From Cloacibacterium sp. TD35 (GTDB taxonomy: Bacteria; Bacteroidota; Bacteroidia; Flavobacteriales; Weeksellaceae), in assembly GCF_028864635.1 (NCBI RefSeq), contig NZ_CP104850.1, positions 688,001 through 752,000 on the forward strand: a stretch of DNA of 64,000 nucleotides. The letters run 5' to 3'. A program made the position numbers and the translations under genes. Under the pieces are notes generated by a model, which had not been told where the DNA came from, searched no databases, and was given only the letters and a program-made list of their open reading frames with translations. The stretch's first letter is position 1; each line of letters opens with the position of its first letter. Of this stretch, positions 50,331-59,258 are shown one piece after another.

Positions 50331-51689
50331 TTATACTACACCTTGTGCAAGCATCGCTTCAGCTACTTTCACGAAACCAGCAATATTAGCACCTTTTACA
50401 TAGTTTACGTATCCATTTTCTTCTTTACCGTATTTTCTACAAGCATTGTGAATACCAATCATAATTTCTTTCAGTCTAGCGTCTACTTCTTCAGAACTCC
50501 AGTTTAATCTGATAGAGTTTTGAGTCATTTCTAGACCAGAAGTTGCTACACCACCAGCGTTAGAAGCTTTTCCTGGGCTGAATAATACTTTATTATCTAA
50601 GAAATAGTTTATTGCATCTAGTGTAGAAGGCATGTTTGCAGCTTCAGTCACACAGATTACACCATTAGATACCAATTTTTGAGCATCTTCTAGGTGAAGT
50701 TCGTTTTGTGTAGCTGCTGGAATTGCCACGTCACATTTTACTTCCCAAGGACGTTTTCCTGCGTGGAATTCTGCAGAAGGGAATTTTTTAGCGAAATCTT
50801 CCGCTCTGTTGGTTCCAGAAGCTCTCATTTCAAGCATGTAATCAATCTTTTCACCAGAAATTCCGTCTTTATCGTAGATGTATCCGTCTGGACCTGAAAT
50901 GGTAAGCACTTTTCCACCCAGTTCATTTACTTTTTTCACTACTCCCCAAGCTACATTTCCGAAACCTGAAACAGTGAATGTTTTACCTTTAACTTCTTCC
51001 CCAATAGTATGAAGCATCTGCTCGCAGAAGTAAACCACACCATAACCAGTAGCTTCTGGTCTGATTAATGAACCACCGTATGCTAAACCTTTACCAGTAA
51101 GAACTCCAGTAAACTCATTTCTGATTCTCTTATATTGACCGAAAAGGTAACCAATTTCTCTAGCACCTACTCCTATATCTCCTGCAGGAACATCGGTTTC
51201 TGGACCGATGTGTTTACACATTTCTGTCATGAAAGATTGGCAGAATCTCATGATCTCATTATTGGATTTACCTTGTGGATCGAAATCTGAACCTCCTTTT
51301 CCACCACCCATAGGTAAAGTAGTCAAAGAGTTTTTGAAAACTTGTTCAAATGCTAAAAATTTTAGCACTGATAGGTTTACCGTAGGATGGAATCTGATTC
51401 CTCCTTTATATGGCCCGATTGCAGAGTTCATTTGAATTCTGAAACCTCTATTCACCTGAATTTCACCTTTATCATCCACCCAAGGAACTCTGAAGATGAT
51501 TACTCTTTCAGGCTCCGCCATTCTCTCTAGAAGCTTCATTCCTCGGTATTCTTCTTTAGTGGCAATAAAAGGAATAACTGTAACCGCTACCTCCTTTACT
51601 GCTTGTAGAAATTCTGGCTCATTTGGGTTTTTTGCTTCAATTTTTGCAACGAACTCTTGTATTTTTTGTTCGATAGTATTTTGTTCCAT
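50331..51689 (-). CDS. gdhA: Glutamate dehydrogenase (hexameric, probably NADP-dependent)
   Basis: 452 residues. Interconverts glutamate with 2-oxoglutarate and ammonia. The N-terminal catalytic domain has RGFRIQMNSAIGPYKGGIRFHPTV with substrate-binding Lys, LPMGGGKGGSDFDPQGKSNNEIMRFCQSFMTEM with the catalytic Lys, and DVPAGDIGVGAREIGYLFGQYKRI. The Rossmann domain starts GKTFTVSGFGNVAWG. The residue after the second strand is not acidic (TISGPDG), consistent with NADP use, though this is an inference. Single gene with its own -7 element upstream. Confidence 0.96.
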   Translation of the reverse strand: MEQNTIEQKIQEFVAKIEAKNPNEPEFLQAVKEVAVTVIPFIATKEEYRGMKLLERMAEPERVIIFRVPWVDDKGEIQVNRGFRIQMNSAIGPYKGGIRFHPTVNLSVLKFLAFEQVFKNSLTTLPMGGGKGGSDFDPQGKSNNEIMRFCQSFMTEMCKHIGPETDVPAGDIGVGAREIGYLFGQYKRIRNEFTGVLTGKGLAYGGSLIRPEATGYGVVYFCEQMLHTIGEEVKGKTFTVSGFGNVAWGVVKKVNELGGKVLTISGPDGYIYDKDGISGEKIDYMLEMRASGTNRAEDFAKKFPSAEFHAGKRPWEVKCDVAIPAATQNELHLEDAQKLVSNGVICVTEAANMPSTLDAINYFLDNKVLFSPGKASNAGGVATSGLEMTQNSIRLNWSSEEVDARLKEIMIGIHNACRKYGKEENGYVNYVKGANIAGFVKVAEAMLAQGVV

Positions 51690-51711
51690 AGATGTTATGA
51701 ATTATTACAGA

Positions 51712-51719
51712 CAAATATA
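51712..51719 (-). promoter_or_regulatory. Candidate -7 element for gdhA
   Basis: Minus strand TATATTTG, 22 nt before the ATG at 51689. The rest of the 185-bp gap to dprA is AT-rich with nothing else recognisable. Confidence 0.42.
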
Positions 51720-51874
51720 AATTTTTTTTCTATTCTCACAACAATTATTTTAACTTTAATGAAAATTATATAAATTATGCTAAAAATTTTATTAAATTCA
51801 TAATTATAATGTTTCTATTAAGGAAAACATGATGTTATGTGAAAAATAATGAAATATTAAAAAATCATGAATTT

Positions 51875-52978
51875 TTAAATTACAGAATATTGCTTTCCAG
51901 AAAGTGCTTTGATGTATCCTTTTAACTCAAAATCAAGCAAAACGGGCAACAATTTGTAAGGAGGAATGTCTAATTTTTCACTCAAGTCGTCTAACGAAAT
52001 TTGAGGCTGAGAAGCAATCGTGTTATAAATGGGTTGCAGCTCTTTATTCAACTTAATTTCTTTTGCTTCAAAAAGACTTCCTATCTTTTCTTTTTCTTTA
52101 CCCAATTGCAATTCAACTAATATTTCTTCAAAATTTTGTAAAATTCTGGCTTTGTTCTGTGCGATAAGCAGATTACAACCTTGGCTGTACTTATCATTGA
52201 TTTTTCCAGGCAGCGCAAAAACCTCTCTGTTATAATCATTGGCATAACTTACTGTACTCAAAGAGCCGCCACCAAAAGCGGTTTCTACCACAATGGTAAC
52301 AGGCGAAAATCCTGCTACAATTCTGTTTCTTTGCAAAAAATGTTCTCGGTTTGGTTTATCATGAGAATTAAATTCTGTGAGCAAAGCGCCATCTTCTTCT
52401 AAAATATCTGCAGCTAATTTTTTATGCTGAGAAGGATAGATAAGATGCAAACCATGGGCTAAAACGCCCACTGTTTTGAGTTTGTTTTTCAAGGCTTCAG
52501 CATGAGCGCAGCCATCTGTTCCGAGTGCCAAACCACTTACTATGAGAACTTTTTTATTTTTTAAAATTTCTAAAAATTCTTCAATAAAATGTTTACCATA
52601 ACCCGTCATGTTTCTAGTTCCTATAATGGAAACCGGAGTTAAACTTTCGTCTAAACTTCCTTTTTGGTAAAGTATTGCTGGAGCATCATCACAGTTAGAA
52701 AGCAGTTTTGGAAGTTCTTTTAGATGGCGAAGATTAATTTTAATGTTATTTTTTTGACAGAAATCAATTTCTTTTTCTGCGAATTGCAGATATTTTTCGT
52801 TACCAATTTCTTGAGTGATTTTCGAGCCAATTCCCGGAATTTCTTTCAGCAATTTCTTAGAAAGACGCCAAGTTTCTTTGGCAGAACCTGTAATTTCTAC
52901 CAACTTCATAAAATTCACATCGCCAATGAGCGGAGTAGCGCGTAACGCTATGGAATAAAGATGTTCTTCATGTAACAT
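51875..52978 (-). CDS. dprA: DNA-processing protein DprA
   Basis: About 367 residues from the ATG at 52978; an in-frame TTG at 52984 is less likely. DprA loads RecA on single-stranded DNA taken up in transformation. N-terminal SAM-like region (MLHEEHLYSIALRATPLIGDVNFMKLVE), then the Rossmann DprA core with PVSIIGTRNMTGYGKHFIEEF, VSGLALGTDGCAHAEALKN, TVGVLAHGLHLIYPSQHKKLA, REHFLQRNRIVAGFSPVTIVVETAFGGGSLSTVSYA and VFALPGKINDKYSQGCNLLIA. A C-terminal winged-helix DML1-like domain follows. With comM at 56086 it hints at transformability, but uptake genes are not seen here. Confidence 0.95.
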   Translation of the reverse strand: MLHEEHLYSIALRATPLIGDVNFMKLVEITGSAKETWRLSKKLLKEIPGIGSKITQEIGNEKYLQFAEKEIDFCQKNNIKINLRHLKELPKLLSNCDDAPAILYQKGSLDESLTPVSIIGTRNMTGYGKHFIEEFLEILKNKKVLIVSGLALGTDGCAHAEALKNKLKTVGVLAHGLHLIYPSQHKKLAADILEEDGALLTEFNSHDKPNREHFLQRNRIVAGFSPVTIVVETAFGGGSLSTVSYANDYNREVFALPGKINDKYSQGCNLLIAQNKARILQNFEEILVELQLGKEKEKIGSLFEAKEIKLNKELQPIYNTIASQPQISLDDLSEKLDIPPYKLLPVLLDFELKGYIKALSGKQYSVI

Positions 52979-52981
52979 TCT

Positions 52982-52989
52982 CAAAAATA
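52982..52989 (-). promoter_or_regulatory. -7-like element three bases before the dprA ATG
   Basis: Minus strand TATTTTTG, then AGA, then ATG at 52978. Confidence 0.38.
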
Positions 52990-53002
52990 AGAAAAAATCG
53001 CT

Positions 53003-53773
53003 TTACTTTTTTCTAAGTTTATCTAAATGTTCCCAGATTTCTTCTTTCTTTTTCTGCGGCATTTCTAGAAAATGCTCAGGGTGATTTTCGATGTACTCTT
53101 GCCAGAGTTTATCATCTTTTTCGCTATAATAATTCGGGAATTCCCAAATGAATTTTTTCTTTTTTTCTTGATGTTTTTTTCTAAAAATCAGTGCTAGAGA
53201 AATGCCTACCACAGCTCCAGAAAGGTGTGCTTGCCAAGAAATACGACTGGGTTCTTCTAATCGATAGAACAATTCTTCTGGAAAAATCCCCCAGATTAAA
53301 CTTCCGTAATACAATGCCACTAAAAGTGAAACGGTAAGCAGTTTTTTATCTTTTCTGAAAATTCCACTGAAGAATAAGAAAAATGCAAGCATGTATACAA
53401 TTCCGCTCGCTCCGATGATGCAGGTATAAGCTGCTTCTTGTCCGAAAAAATTCATAGGAGGCAGTAACCAAACTACGAGTCCCGTCACAATCCATCCATA
53501 GAAAAATACTGGATTGGCTAATTTAGGATAAAACTGATAGAGCAAGAAAAGCAATGCTGCAATGGGCACAGAATTACTGGCAATGTGTTCTAAATTCCCG
53601 TGTAAAAGCGGAGAAAATATTACGCCTTTTAAGCCTTCTGGAACCAAAGGAATAAGGGAGCCTTCACAATTTTCTACAAAACCAATATGTTGTAAAAAGA
53701 AACCTAACCACATGTCAGAGAGCATGAAGAGAGGAATTAAAAGCGCTTTGATGTGGATGGTGTTTTTTAGCAT
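53003..53773 (-). CDS. Rhomboid-family intramembrane serine protease
   Basis: About 256 residues from the Met at 53773; a longer start at 53806 is possible. Six hydrophobic segments. Rhomboid motifs: HGNLEHIASNSVPIAALLF (oxyanion-side His/Asn in helix 2), the nucleophile in IIGASGIVYML (GASG, Ser), and the catalytic His in SWQAHLSGAVVGI. The C-terminal ~55 residues are a charged cytosolic tail (EFPNYYSEKDDKLWQEYIENHPEHFLEMP) typical of this Bacteroidota subgroup. Substrates unknown. It lies 24 bp upstream of dprA on the same strand. Confidence 0.9.
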   Translation of the reverse strand: MLKNTIHIKALLIPLFMLSDMWLGFFLQHIGFVENCEGSLIPLVPEGLKGVIFSPLLHGNLEHIASNSVPIAALLFLLYQFYPKLANPVFFYGWIVTGLVVWLLPPMNFFGQEAAYTCIIGASGIVYMLAFFLFFSGIFRKDKKLLTVSLLVALYYGSLIWGIFPEELFYRLEEPSRISWQAHLSGAVVGISLALIFRKKHQEKKKKFIWEFPNYYSEKDDKLWQEYIENHPEHFLEMPQKKKEEIWEHLDKLRKK

Positions 53774-53907
53774 AAATAAAATGTGACTAAATAAATGCCA
53801 TGACAATTTTATGGAAAATTTGACTATAAATTCCCGAATTTTTTAAAAATTATAGACAAAAAGTAAGATTTTTTCGTTTTCAAGACTTCCATTCGTTTTA
53901 CAAATTG

Positions 53908-53915
53908 TATTTTTG
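53908..53915 (+). promoter_or_regulatory. Candidate -7 element for the DUF3078 gene
   Basis: TATTTTTG, 23 nt before the ATG at 53939. Confidence 0.4.
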
Positions 53916-53938
53916 GACTGGTTTTTTAAATTTTGAAA

Positions 53939-55042
53939 ATGAAGAAGTTGTTAATTTTTGTGTTCGGTTGTCTATCTATACATGTGTATTACTCCCAAAT
54001 TGAGAGTAAAAAAATACTAGATTCCATAAGCGCAGAAAACTGGAAAAAAAACATTCCTAACTTAGATTCTTTGGCAGAAATTAATTTACAAAAAATAGAT
54101 GTAAAGCACAAAGACACCATTATTCTAAAAACCGATAAAATCATTGCAGAACTCGGCACAGAGATTCCTATTACACCGTTTCAATTGATTAAAACTAAGG
54201 AAGAAAAAAAATGGTATTTCTATGGTCAAAACAATATGGTTTTTAACCAAGCGAGTTTCAGCAACTGGAATTCTGGAGGAAATAACAACATAGGTGTTTT
54301 GGGAAAGATTAATTACAATATAAGTTTTAAAAAACGCAAACATTACTTAGAAAATAATTTCCAGATAGGATATGGGATTGTAGCAGCAAGTGGACAAACC
54401 ACCAGAAAAACAGAAGATTACATTAATATCATGGCAAATTATGGTTATGATTTAGGAAGAAATTATTATTTGTCTTCTGGTTTGCAGTTTATTTCTCAGT
54501 TTGCGCCAGGTTATAACTATGTGAAAACCCCGAGCCCGAATTTTGATGACAGAATTTCTAAATTTTTAGCACCAGCATACATCAATACGGGTATTGGTAT
54601 TTCGTATAATCCCAATGAGAATTTCCAAGTGATTTTTAGACCTATTAATGGTAAGTTTACCATTGTAGCCGATAAGCATTTGCAAAAAGTAGGTTTTTAC
54701 GGTTTGGAAAAAGATGGGCAAAGCCTCAGAAAAGAGTTAGGAGCCATGGTGAATATTTTGTACAGACAAAAAATTTATAAAGACATTAATCTGGTGAATC
54801 AATTGAATTTCTTCACCAATTATTTATATCATACAGAACGAGTAGATTTCTCGTACAATGGTCAATTGAACTTTAGAATTAATAAATTGATTTCTACCAA
54901 TGTAAATGTAGATTTATTGTACGATCATGACCAAATCAAAAGAATGCAGTTTAAGCAAACGCTTGGGATAGGTTTTACCTATAATCTTGGTATCGAAAAT
55001 CAAGATAAACCCAAAATTAAAAAAGTAAAGCCTTTTTTATAA
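53939..55042 (+). CDS. DUF3078 family outer-membrane protein
   Basis: About 367 residues from the ATG at 53939 (MKKLLIFVFGCLSIHVYYSQ), a signal peptide; an in-frame TTG at 53933 is less likely. The central domain with WYFYGQNNMVFNQASFSNWNSGGNNNIGVLGKINYNI is the DUF3078 signature, and the rest alternates hydrophobic strands (LENNFQIGYGIVAASGQTTRKTEDYINI, YYLSSGLQFISQFAPGYNY) as in an outer-membrane barrel. Function is unknown. Single gene, divergent from rhomboid-dprA. Confidence 0.88.
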   Translation: MKKLLIFVFGCLSIHVYYSQIESKKILDSISAENWKKNIPNLDSLAEINLQKIDVKHKDTIILKTDKIIAELGTEIPITPFQLIKTKEEKKWYFYGQNNMVFNQASFSNWNSGGNNNIGVLGKINYNISFKKRKHYLENNFQIGYGIVAASGQTTRKTEDYINIMANYGYDLGRNYYLSSGLQFISQFAPGYNYVKTPSPNFDDRISKFLAPAYINTGIGISYNPNENFQVIFRPINGKFTIVADKHLQKVGFYGLEKDGQSLRKELGAMVNILYRQKIYKDINLVNQLNFFTNYLYHTERVDFSYNGQLNFRINKLISTNVNVDLLYDHDQIKRMQFKQTLGIGFTYNLGIENQDKPKIKKVKPFL

Positions 55043-55208
55043 TAATTGTCCGTAAACTTCGTTAATAAAATAGAAATTAGACTTTTTTATATATGGTGCA
55101 AAATTACGCTCAGTAATCAAAATGTTATAAGATTTTCAGATAATTCTATAAATTTTCTTTAGGAATGATTTTGAAAATTTGTACTATCAAAAAACAAAAA
55201 GTTTAATT

Positions 55209-55991
55209 GTGAAAAATTTATTTTTATCTTTCGCTGCCATCGCAGCTTTATCGTTGGTTTCATGTAATTCTTCAGATGATTCAGGAAACACAGCAAAGTT
55301 GAATGTTAAGTTAACAGATGCTCCCGCAAAATATGATGCGGTAAAAATCGACATTAAAAGCGTAGAAATTAACTCAGACCAATCTGGTTGGAATACTTTC
55401 TCTGTTATAAAACCTGGCGTATATAATCTTCTAGATTTCAGAAACGGAATGGATATGCTTCTAGCAGAAGCAGAATTGCCTGCTGGCACCATTTCTCAGA
55501 TGAGATTGGTTTTAGGAACTAATAATTCTGTAGTTATAGACGGCGTAGAATATCCACTATCTACTCCTTCTGCAATGCAGAGTGGACTAAAATTTAACTG
55601 GCATCAAACACTTGCAGCTGGTGGCGCTTATAATGTTTGGATAGATTTTGACGCAGGCCGTTCTATCGTAAAACAAGGAAACGGAACCTATGCTTTAAAA
55701 CCAGTAATCAGAACTTTTTCTGAATTAACAGACGGACAAATCAAAGGATATGTTTTACCACAAGATGCTAAATCATTAATTCATGTGATTAATGTAAATG
55801 ACACCATAGCTACTGCTTTGCCGAATGCAGATGGTTTTTTCATGTTCAAAGGTTTACCTTCTGCTACGTATAAAGTTTCTTATGATGCAGATGCTTCTAC
55901 AGGTTATGGAGATGTAAACAAAGAAAATGTATCGGTAACTTATGGTCAAGTAACTAATCTAGGTACTACTACTTTAGTAAAACCAAATTAA
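55209..55991 (+). CDS. DUF4382 lipoprotein with carboxypeptidase-regulatory-like tail
   Basis: About 260 residues if started at the GTG at 55209, which gives (V/M)KNLFLSFAAIAALSLVSCNSS, a signal peptide with a lipobox Cys. The frame is open to 55179 but upstream residues are polar. Residues ~35-175 are the DUF4382 domain (AKLNVKLTDAPAKYDAVKIDIKSVEIN, YNLLDFRNGMDMLLAEAELPAGTISQMRLVLG, WIDFDAGRSIVKQGNGTYALKPVIR). The C-terminal ~75 residues look like a small Ig/CarboxypepD-reg domain (GYVLPQDAKSLIHVIN, NADGFFMFKGLPSATYKVSYDAD). Likely outer-membrane or surface lipoprotein; function unknown. Confidence 0.87.
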   Translation: MKNLFLSFAAIAALSLVSCNSSDDSGNTAKLNVKLTDAPAKYDAVKIDIKSVEINSDQSGWNTFSVIKPGVYNLLDFRNGMDMLLAEAELPAGTISQMRLVLGTNNSVVIDGVEYPLSTPSAMQSGLKFNWHQTLAAGGAYNVWIDFDAGRSIVKQGNGTYALKPVIRTFSELTDGQIKGYVLPQDAKSLIHVINVNDTIATALPNADGFFMFKGLPSATYKVSYDADASTGYGDVNKENVSVTYGQVTNLGTTTLVKPN

Positions 55992-56009
55992 TAAAAATAC
56001 TAAAAGAGA

Positions 56010-56039
56010 AATCCACCAAATTTTTGGTGGATTTTTTAT
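56010..56039. terminator. Bidirectional intrinsic terminator between the DUF4382 gene and comM
   Basis: Stem AAATCCACCAAA / TTTGGTGGATTT-like with T-run on the plus strand. Confidence 0.83.
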
Positions 56040-56085
56040 TTGATAAGTTAATAACAAGCAGAGACCTTCTTATAAGCCCTGAAAA

Positions 56086-57621
56086 TTAAGCATTCCAAAA
56101 TTCTCTATCCAGACTTCTGTATTGTATCGCTTCAGAAATATGATGAGAAAGAATATGTTCTGATTGTTCTAAATCTGCAATAGTTCTAGAAACCTTCAAA
56201 ATCCTGTCATAAGCTCTCGCCGAAAGATTTAGTTTTTCCATGGCGTTTTTGATGAGATTTTTAGAATCTTCATTCAGTTCACAGTATTTTTCTAATTCTT
56301 TAGGGCCGATTTGAGCATTGTAACTGATGTCTAAATCTTGGTAGCGAACATTTTGCATTTCTCTGGCTTTCAAAACGCGTTCTCTTATTGCAATACTGCT
56401 TTCACCTTTTCTTCTGTCTGAAAGTTGCTCGAATTCTACTTTTTGAACTTCGATGTGAATATCAATTCTATCCAACAAAGGTCCAGAAAGTTTATTCATG
56501 TAGCGTTGCATTTCAAATTGAGACGAAGTATTATTAGGATCATCAGGGAAATAACCACTTGGTGAAGGATTCATACTTGCCACCAGCATAAAACTTGCAG
56601 GATAATTCACCGAAAATCTCGCTCTGGAAATCGTCACTTCTCGGTCTTCCAACGGTTGACGCATTACTTCCAGAACTGTTCTTTTAAATTCTGGCATTTC
56701 ATCCAGAAATAAAACTCCATTATGCGCCAAAGAAATTTCGCCAGGTTGAGGATAACTTCCGCCACCAACTAGAGCCACGTCAGAAATCGTGTGATGAGGT
56801 GAACGAAACGGACGAACTGTCATCAAAGAATTATTGGCGCCCATTTTTCCTGCCACAGAATGAATTTTGGTAGTTTCCAAAGCTTCTTTCATGGTTAATG
56901 GTGGCAAAATACTCGGAACGCGTTTAGCGAGCATGGTTTTTCCACTTCCGGGAGGACCGATGAGAATAATATTGTGACCACCAGCTGCGGCAACTTCCAT
57001 CGCACGTTTTGCGGTTTCTTGTCCTTTCACTTCAGAAAAATCAAAAGGAAAATGGTCTATTTTTTCTTGAAACTCTTTTCGGGTGTCAAATTCTGTTCTT
57101 TCCAGCGGAATATCTTCGTTAAAGAAATCAATAACTTGTTTAATGTTTTCTACGCCGTAAACTTCCAGATTGTTGACAATAGCGGCTTCTCTTACATTTT
57201 GCTTTGGTAAAATAATGCCTTTGAAACCTTCTTCTCTGGCTTTTATGGCAATCGGCAGAACGCCTTTTATCGGTTGCAAACCTCCGTCAAGGGAAAGTTC
57301 GCCCATGATGATATATTTTTCTAAATTTTCGGCTTTTATTAAGTCTGAAGCAGCCAAAATCCCAATAGCAATGCTTAAATCATAGGCAGAACCTTCTTTG
57401 CGCAAATCTGCAGGAGCCATGTTGATGGTGATTTTCTTACCCGGAATTTTGTAGCCTACATTTTTGAGTGCGGCATTAATTCTATAGCTGCTTTCTTTAA
57501 TGGCATTATCTGGTAAGCCTACAAGATGATAGCCTACTCCGCCTGTGTCTACATTAACTTCTATAGTGATGGTTTGCGCCGATACGCCATGAATAGCGCT
57601 CCCGAAAATCTTTACTAGCAT
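56086..57621 (-). CDS. comM: ComM/YifB-type AAA ATPase (Mg-chelatase-like)
   Basis: About 511 residues from the Met at 57621 (MLVKIFGSAIHGVSAQTITIEVN); upstream residues lack similarity. The N-terminal Lon-protease-like domain has VGLPDNAIKESSYRINAALKN and DLSIAIGILAAS. The AAA+ part has Walker A IGPPGSGKTML near 218, Walker B LFLDEMPEF, and FRSPHHTISDVALVGGG. The C-terminal domain ends LNLSARAYDRILKVSRTIADLEQSEHI. ComM is a hexameric helicase promoting branch migration in natural transformation. Single gene with its own -7 element; dprA lies 3 kb away. Confidence 0.93.
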   Translation of the reverse strand: MLVKIFGSAIHGVSAQTITIEVNVDTGGVGYHLVGLPDNAIKESSYRINAALKNVGYKIPGKKITINMAPADLRKEGSAYDLSIAIGILAASDLIKAENLEKYIIMGELSLDGGLQPIKGVLPIAIKAREEGFKGIILPKQNVREAAIVNNLEVYGVENIKQVIDFFNEDIPLERTEFDTRKEFQEKIDHFPFDFSEVKGQETAKRAMEVAAAGGHNIILIGPPGSGKTMLAKRVPSILPPLTMKEALETTKIHSVAGKMGANNSLMTVRPFRSPHHTISDVALVGGGSYPQPGEISLAHNGVLFLDEMPEFKRTVLEVMRQPLEDREVTISRARFSVNYPASFMLVASMNPSPSGYFPDDPNNTSSQFEMQRYMNKLSGPLLDRIDIHIEVQKVEFEQLSDRRKGESSIAIRERVLKAREMQNVRYQDLDISYNAQIGPKELEKYCELNEDSKNLIKNAMEKLNLSARAYDRILKVSRTIADLEQSEHILSHHISEAIQYRSLDREFWNA

Positions 57622-57640
57622 TTTGGTTATTAGTTTTTTA

Positions 57641-57648
57641 CAAAAGTA
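57641..57648 (-). promoter_or_regulatory. Candidate -7 element for comM
   Basis: Minus strand TACTTTTG, 19 nt before the ATG at 57621, supporting that start. Confidence 0.42.
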
Positions 57649-57810
57649 AAAGTAAGGATTTTTTTGAAAAAGAAATATCACATTTTTAAATTTTAGGTTT
57701 TATTAAAAAATATCATTTCCTAATAAAACGAAAAAAAGGAGGAATTGTTCACTTATTTTTTATACAGATTTGCACAACTCATATTCGGGTTAAATTTGAC
57801 TTAAGTTTTA

Positions 57811-57917
57811 GGTTTGTTCGTGGTTTGTTCGTAATTTATGGTACTTTTCCGAGTCTGATTCGAAGGAAACACGAACAAACCACGAGCAAACCCCAAGCAA
57901 AACTCCTATTTGACTGC
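57811..57917. repeat. Direct-repeat copy 1 with 22-bp inverted arms and 11-bp iterons
   Basis: 57831-57917 matches 59389-59475 at about 92% (7 differences in 87 bp by my alignment). In this copy the repeat also has a left inverted arm: two units of GGTTTGTTCGT (57811-57832) pair with ACGAACAAACC and ACGAGCAAACC (57871-57892) with one mismatch across a 38-nt loop. The 11-bp units are therefore tandem within each arm. It lies between comM and the exported-protein gene in the 398-bp gap. Confidence 0.85.
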
Positions 57918-57940
57918 TAGAAAACTCAAAGGATTGCCCA

Positions 57941-57966
57941 TAAAAAAATCCGCTTTTTGCGGATTT
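57941..57966 (-). terminator. Intrinsic terminator after the exported Thr/Asn-rich protein gene
   Basis: Minus strand AAATCCGC / GCGGATTT stem with AAAAA loop followed by seven T. Confidence 0.82.
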
Positions 57967-58019
57967 CTAGAGTTTATTTTTTTGTTATAGTTACGGATTA
58001 GAAATCCGCCTATCGTTAG

Positions 58020-59201
58020 TTAAAATTTGTAAGCACGGAATCCATCAATTGATAATCCTCCAGTTAAATTGTTATAGGGCTGGGCTTCAGCCTCATTTCC
58101 CCATCTTTGTAATCTAGGAGAAGCGCCAGGGGTACATCCTCCGCTTGTAAACAAAATAGGATTTAAAGTTAAGTAAATATCTGTTGCTTGTGTTATGTTT
58201 AATATAAAAGAATTTGTAATAGTAAAAGAGCCCATACCGTTTTTTATTGCGTTGTATAGAGTATTCCATGTTCCAGGGATAGCCCTTCCACCACTTAGAT
58301 CAGTGTTATTGCTGTATTGTTTAGTGGTTACTAATAATTCTACAGCTCCTGTATTACATGTGCCTGTATCTATAAGTCCATAGTCCCCTGATATGTATAC
58401 ACTATATGTTCCCACTTCTGTCAATGTTAATTTAGCAATGCTGTTATATCTAGAAACAGGAATGCTATTGTTTGTTGCTGCAGTAGCGTTATTCAATAAC
58501 CAAGTACTTTCAACGATTGTTTTTGGTGCTTTGTCTTGCCATGTTGCCACCCCATTGGCATCAGAAGTCAATACTCTACCATTCGCTTCTGTACCATCTT
58601 TAATCTGCAGAGCGCCATTGGTGGTTCCGTTATTTACAATCAGTCTAGAGTTGGTTCCGCCGGTGGGAACTGTTGTGGCTCCTATAAGCACTTTACCTGT
58701 ATTGGTAACTCTAGTACGTTCGGTATTATTGGTCTTGGTAACGAAGTCTACATTATCGGTAGTGCCAATAAAATTGGTAGTTGCAGAGGTTCCTGTATTT
58801 CCACTCGTTTTCCAAAAGTTACTGGCGCCTGAGCCTACCTTTTGCCATAAGCTTCCATCAAAAAAATAGTAGCCAGTATCAGTAATATTAGGGGTTTGTG
58901 TATTAGCAGCAGCTGCAGTAATCTCTGCTGCCGTAGCTGAGGTAATGTATACTAATGTACCTTTTTGGTTTGTTCCGTATAGGGCGGTTCCTTTGGCATT
59001 AAGCTCTGTAAGGGTGAGGCGTGGTGCCTGTATTCCTGTAATATCAGAAGTGAGTAGATTACCAAAAGCATCTTTTTTGCCACTTACATCTAGAGTAGAA
59101 GTAGGGGTGTTAGTGTTTACTCCCACTCTGCCATCTTGTGCATAAGCTTGTGTGGTAAATGACACAAGTAAAAATGCTGTTAAAAAAATATTTTTTCTCA
59201 T
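58020..59201 (-). CDS. Exported Thr/Asn/Gly-rich surface protein, tail-fibre-like
   Basis: 393 residues from the ATG at 59201 (MRKNIFLTAFLLVSFTTQAYAQ, a signal peptide ending AYAQ); an upstream start at 59255 lacks one. The mature N-terminus RVGVNTNTPTSTLDVSGKKDAFGN is the pattern seen in many Flavobacteriia surface and tail-fibre-like proteins. The middle is low-complexity Thr/Asn/Gly/Ala (TSATTNFIGTTDNVDFVTKTNN, RLIVNNGTTNGALQIKDG). The C-terminal ~150 residues are beta-rich with two well-spaced Cys and end in GLSIDGFRAYKF. No T9SS sorting domain is recognised. The gene is flanked by direct repeats at 57831 and 59389. Role in adhesion is a guess. Confidence 0.8.
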   Translation of the reverse strand: MRKNIFLTAFLLVSFTTQAYAQDGRVGVNTNTPTSTLDVSGKKDAFGNLLTSDITGIQAPRLTLTELNAKGTALYGTNQKGTLVYITSATAAEITAAAANTQTPNITDTGYYFFDGSLWQKVGSGASNFWKTSGNTGTSATTNFIGTTDNVDFVTKTNNTERTRVTNTGKVLIGATTVPTGGTNSRLIVNNGTTNGALQIKDGTEANGRVLTSDANGVATWQDKAPKTIVESTWLLNNATAATNNSIPVSRYNSIAKLTLTEVGTYSVYISGDYGLIDTGTCNTGAVELLVTTKQYSNNTDLSGGRAIPGTWNTLYNAIKNGMGSFTITNSFILNITQATDIYLTLNPILFTSGGCTPGASPRLQRWGNEAEAQPYNNLTGGLSIDGFRAYKF

Positions 59202-59258
59202 TATTTGTACTTTTTTAGGTTTAGATTCATTATAAGTAGGGGCTTGCCTTACCATAAA

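Noticed and set aside
58393-58869. 158-residue plus-strand open frame opposite the exported-protein gene
   Set aside because: Antisense of Thr/Asn-rich codons gives Val/Leu-rich sequence; no start context or motif, while the minus strand has a signal peptide and terminator.
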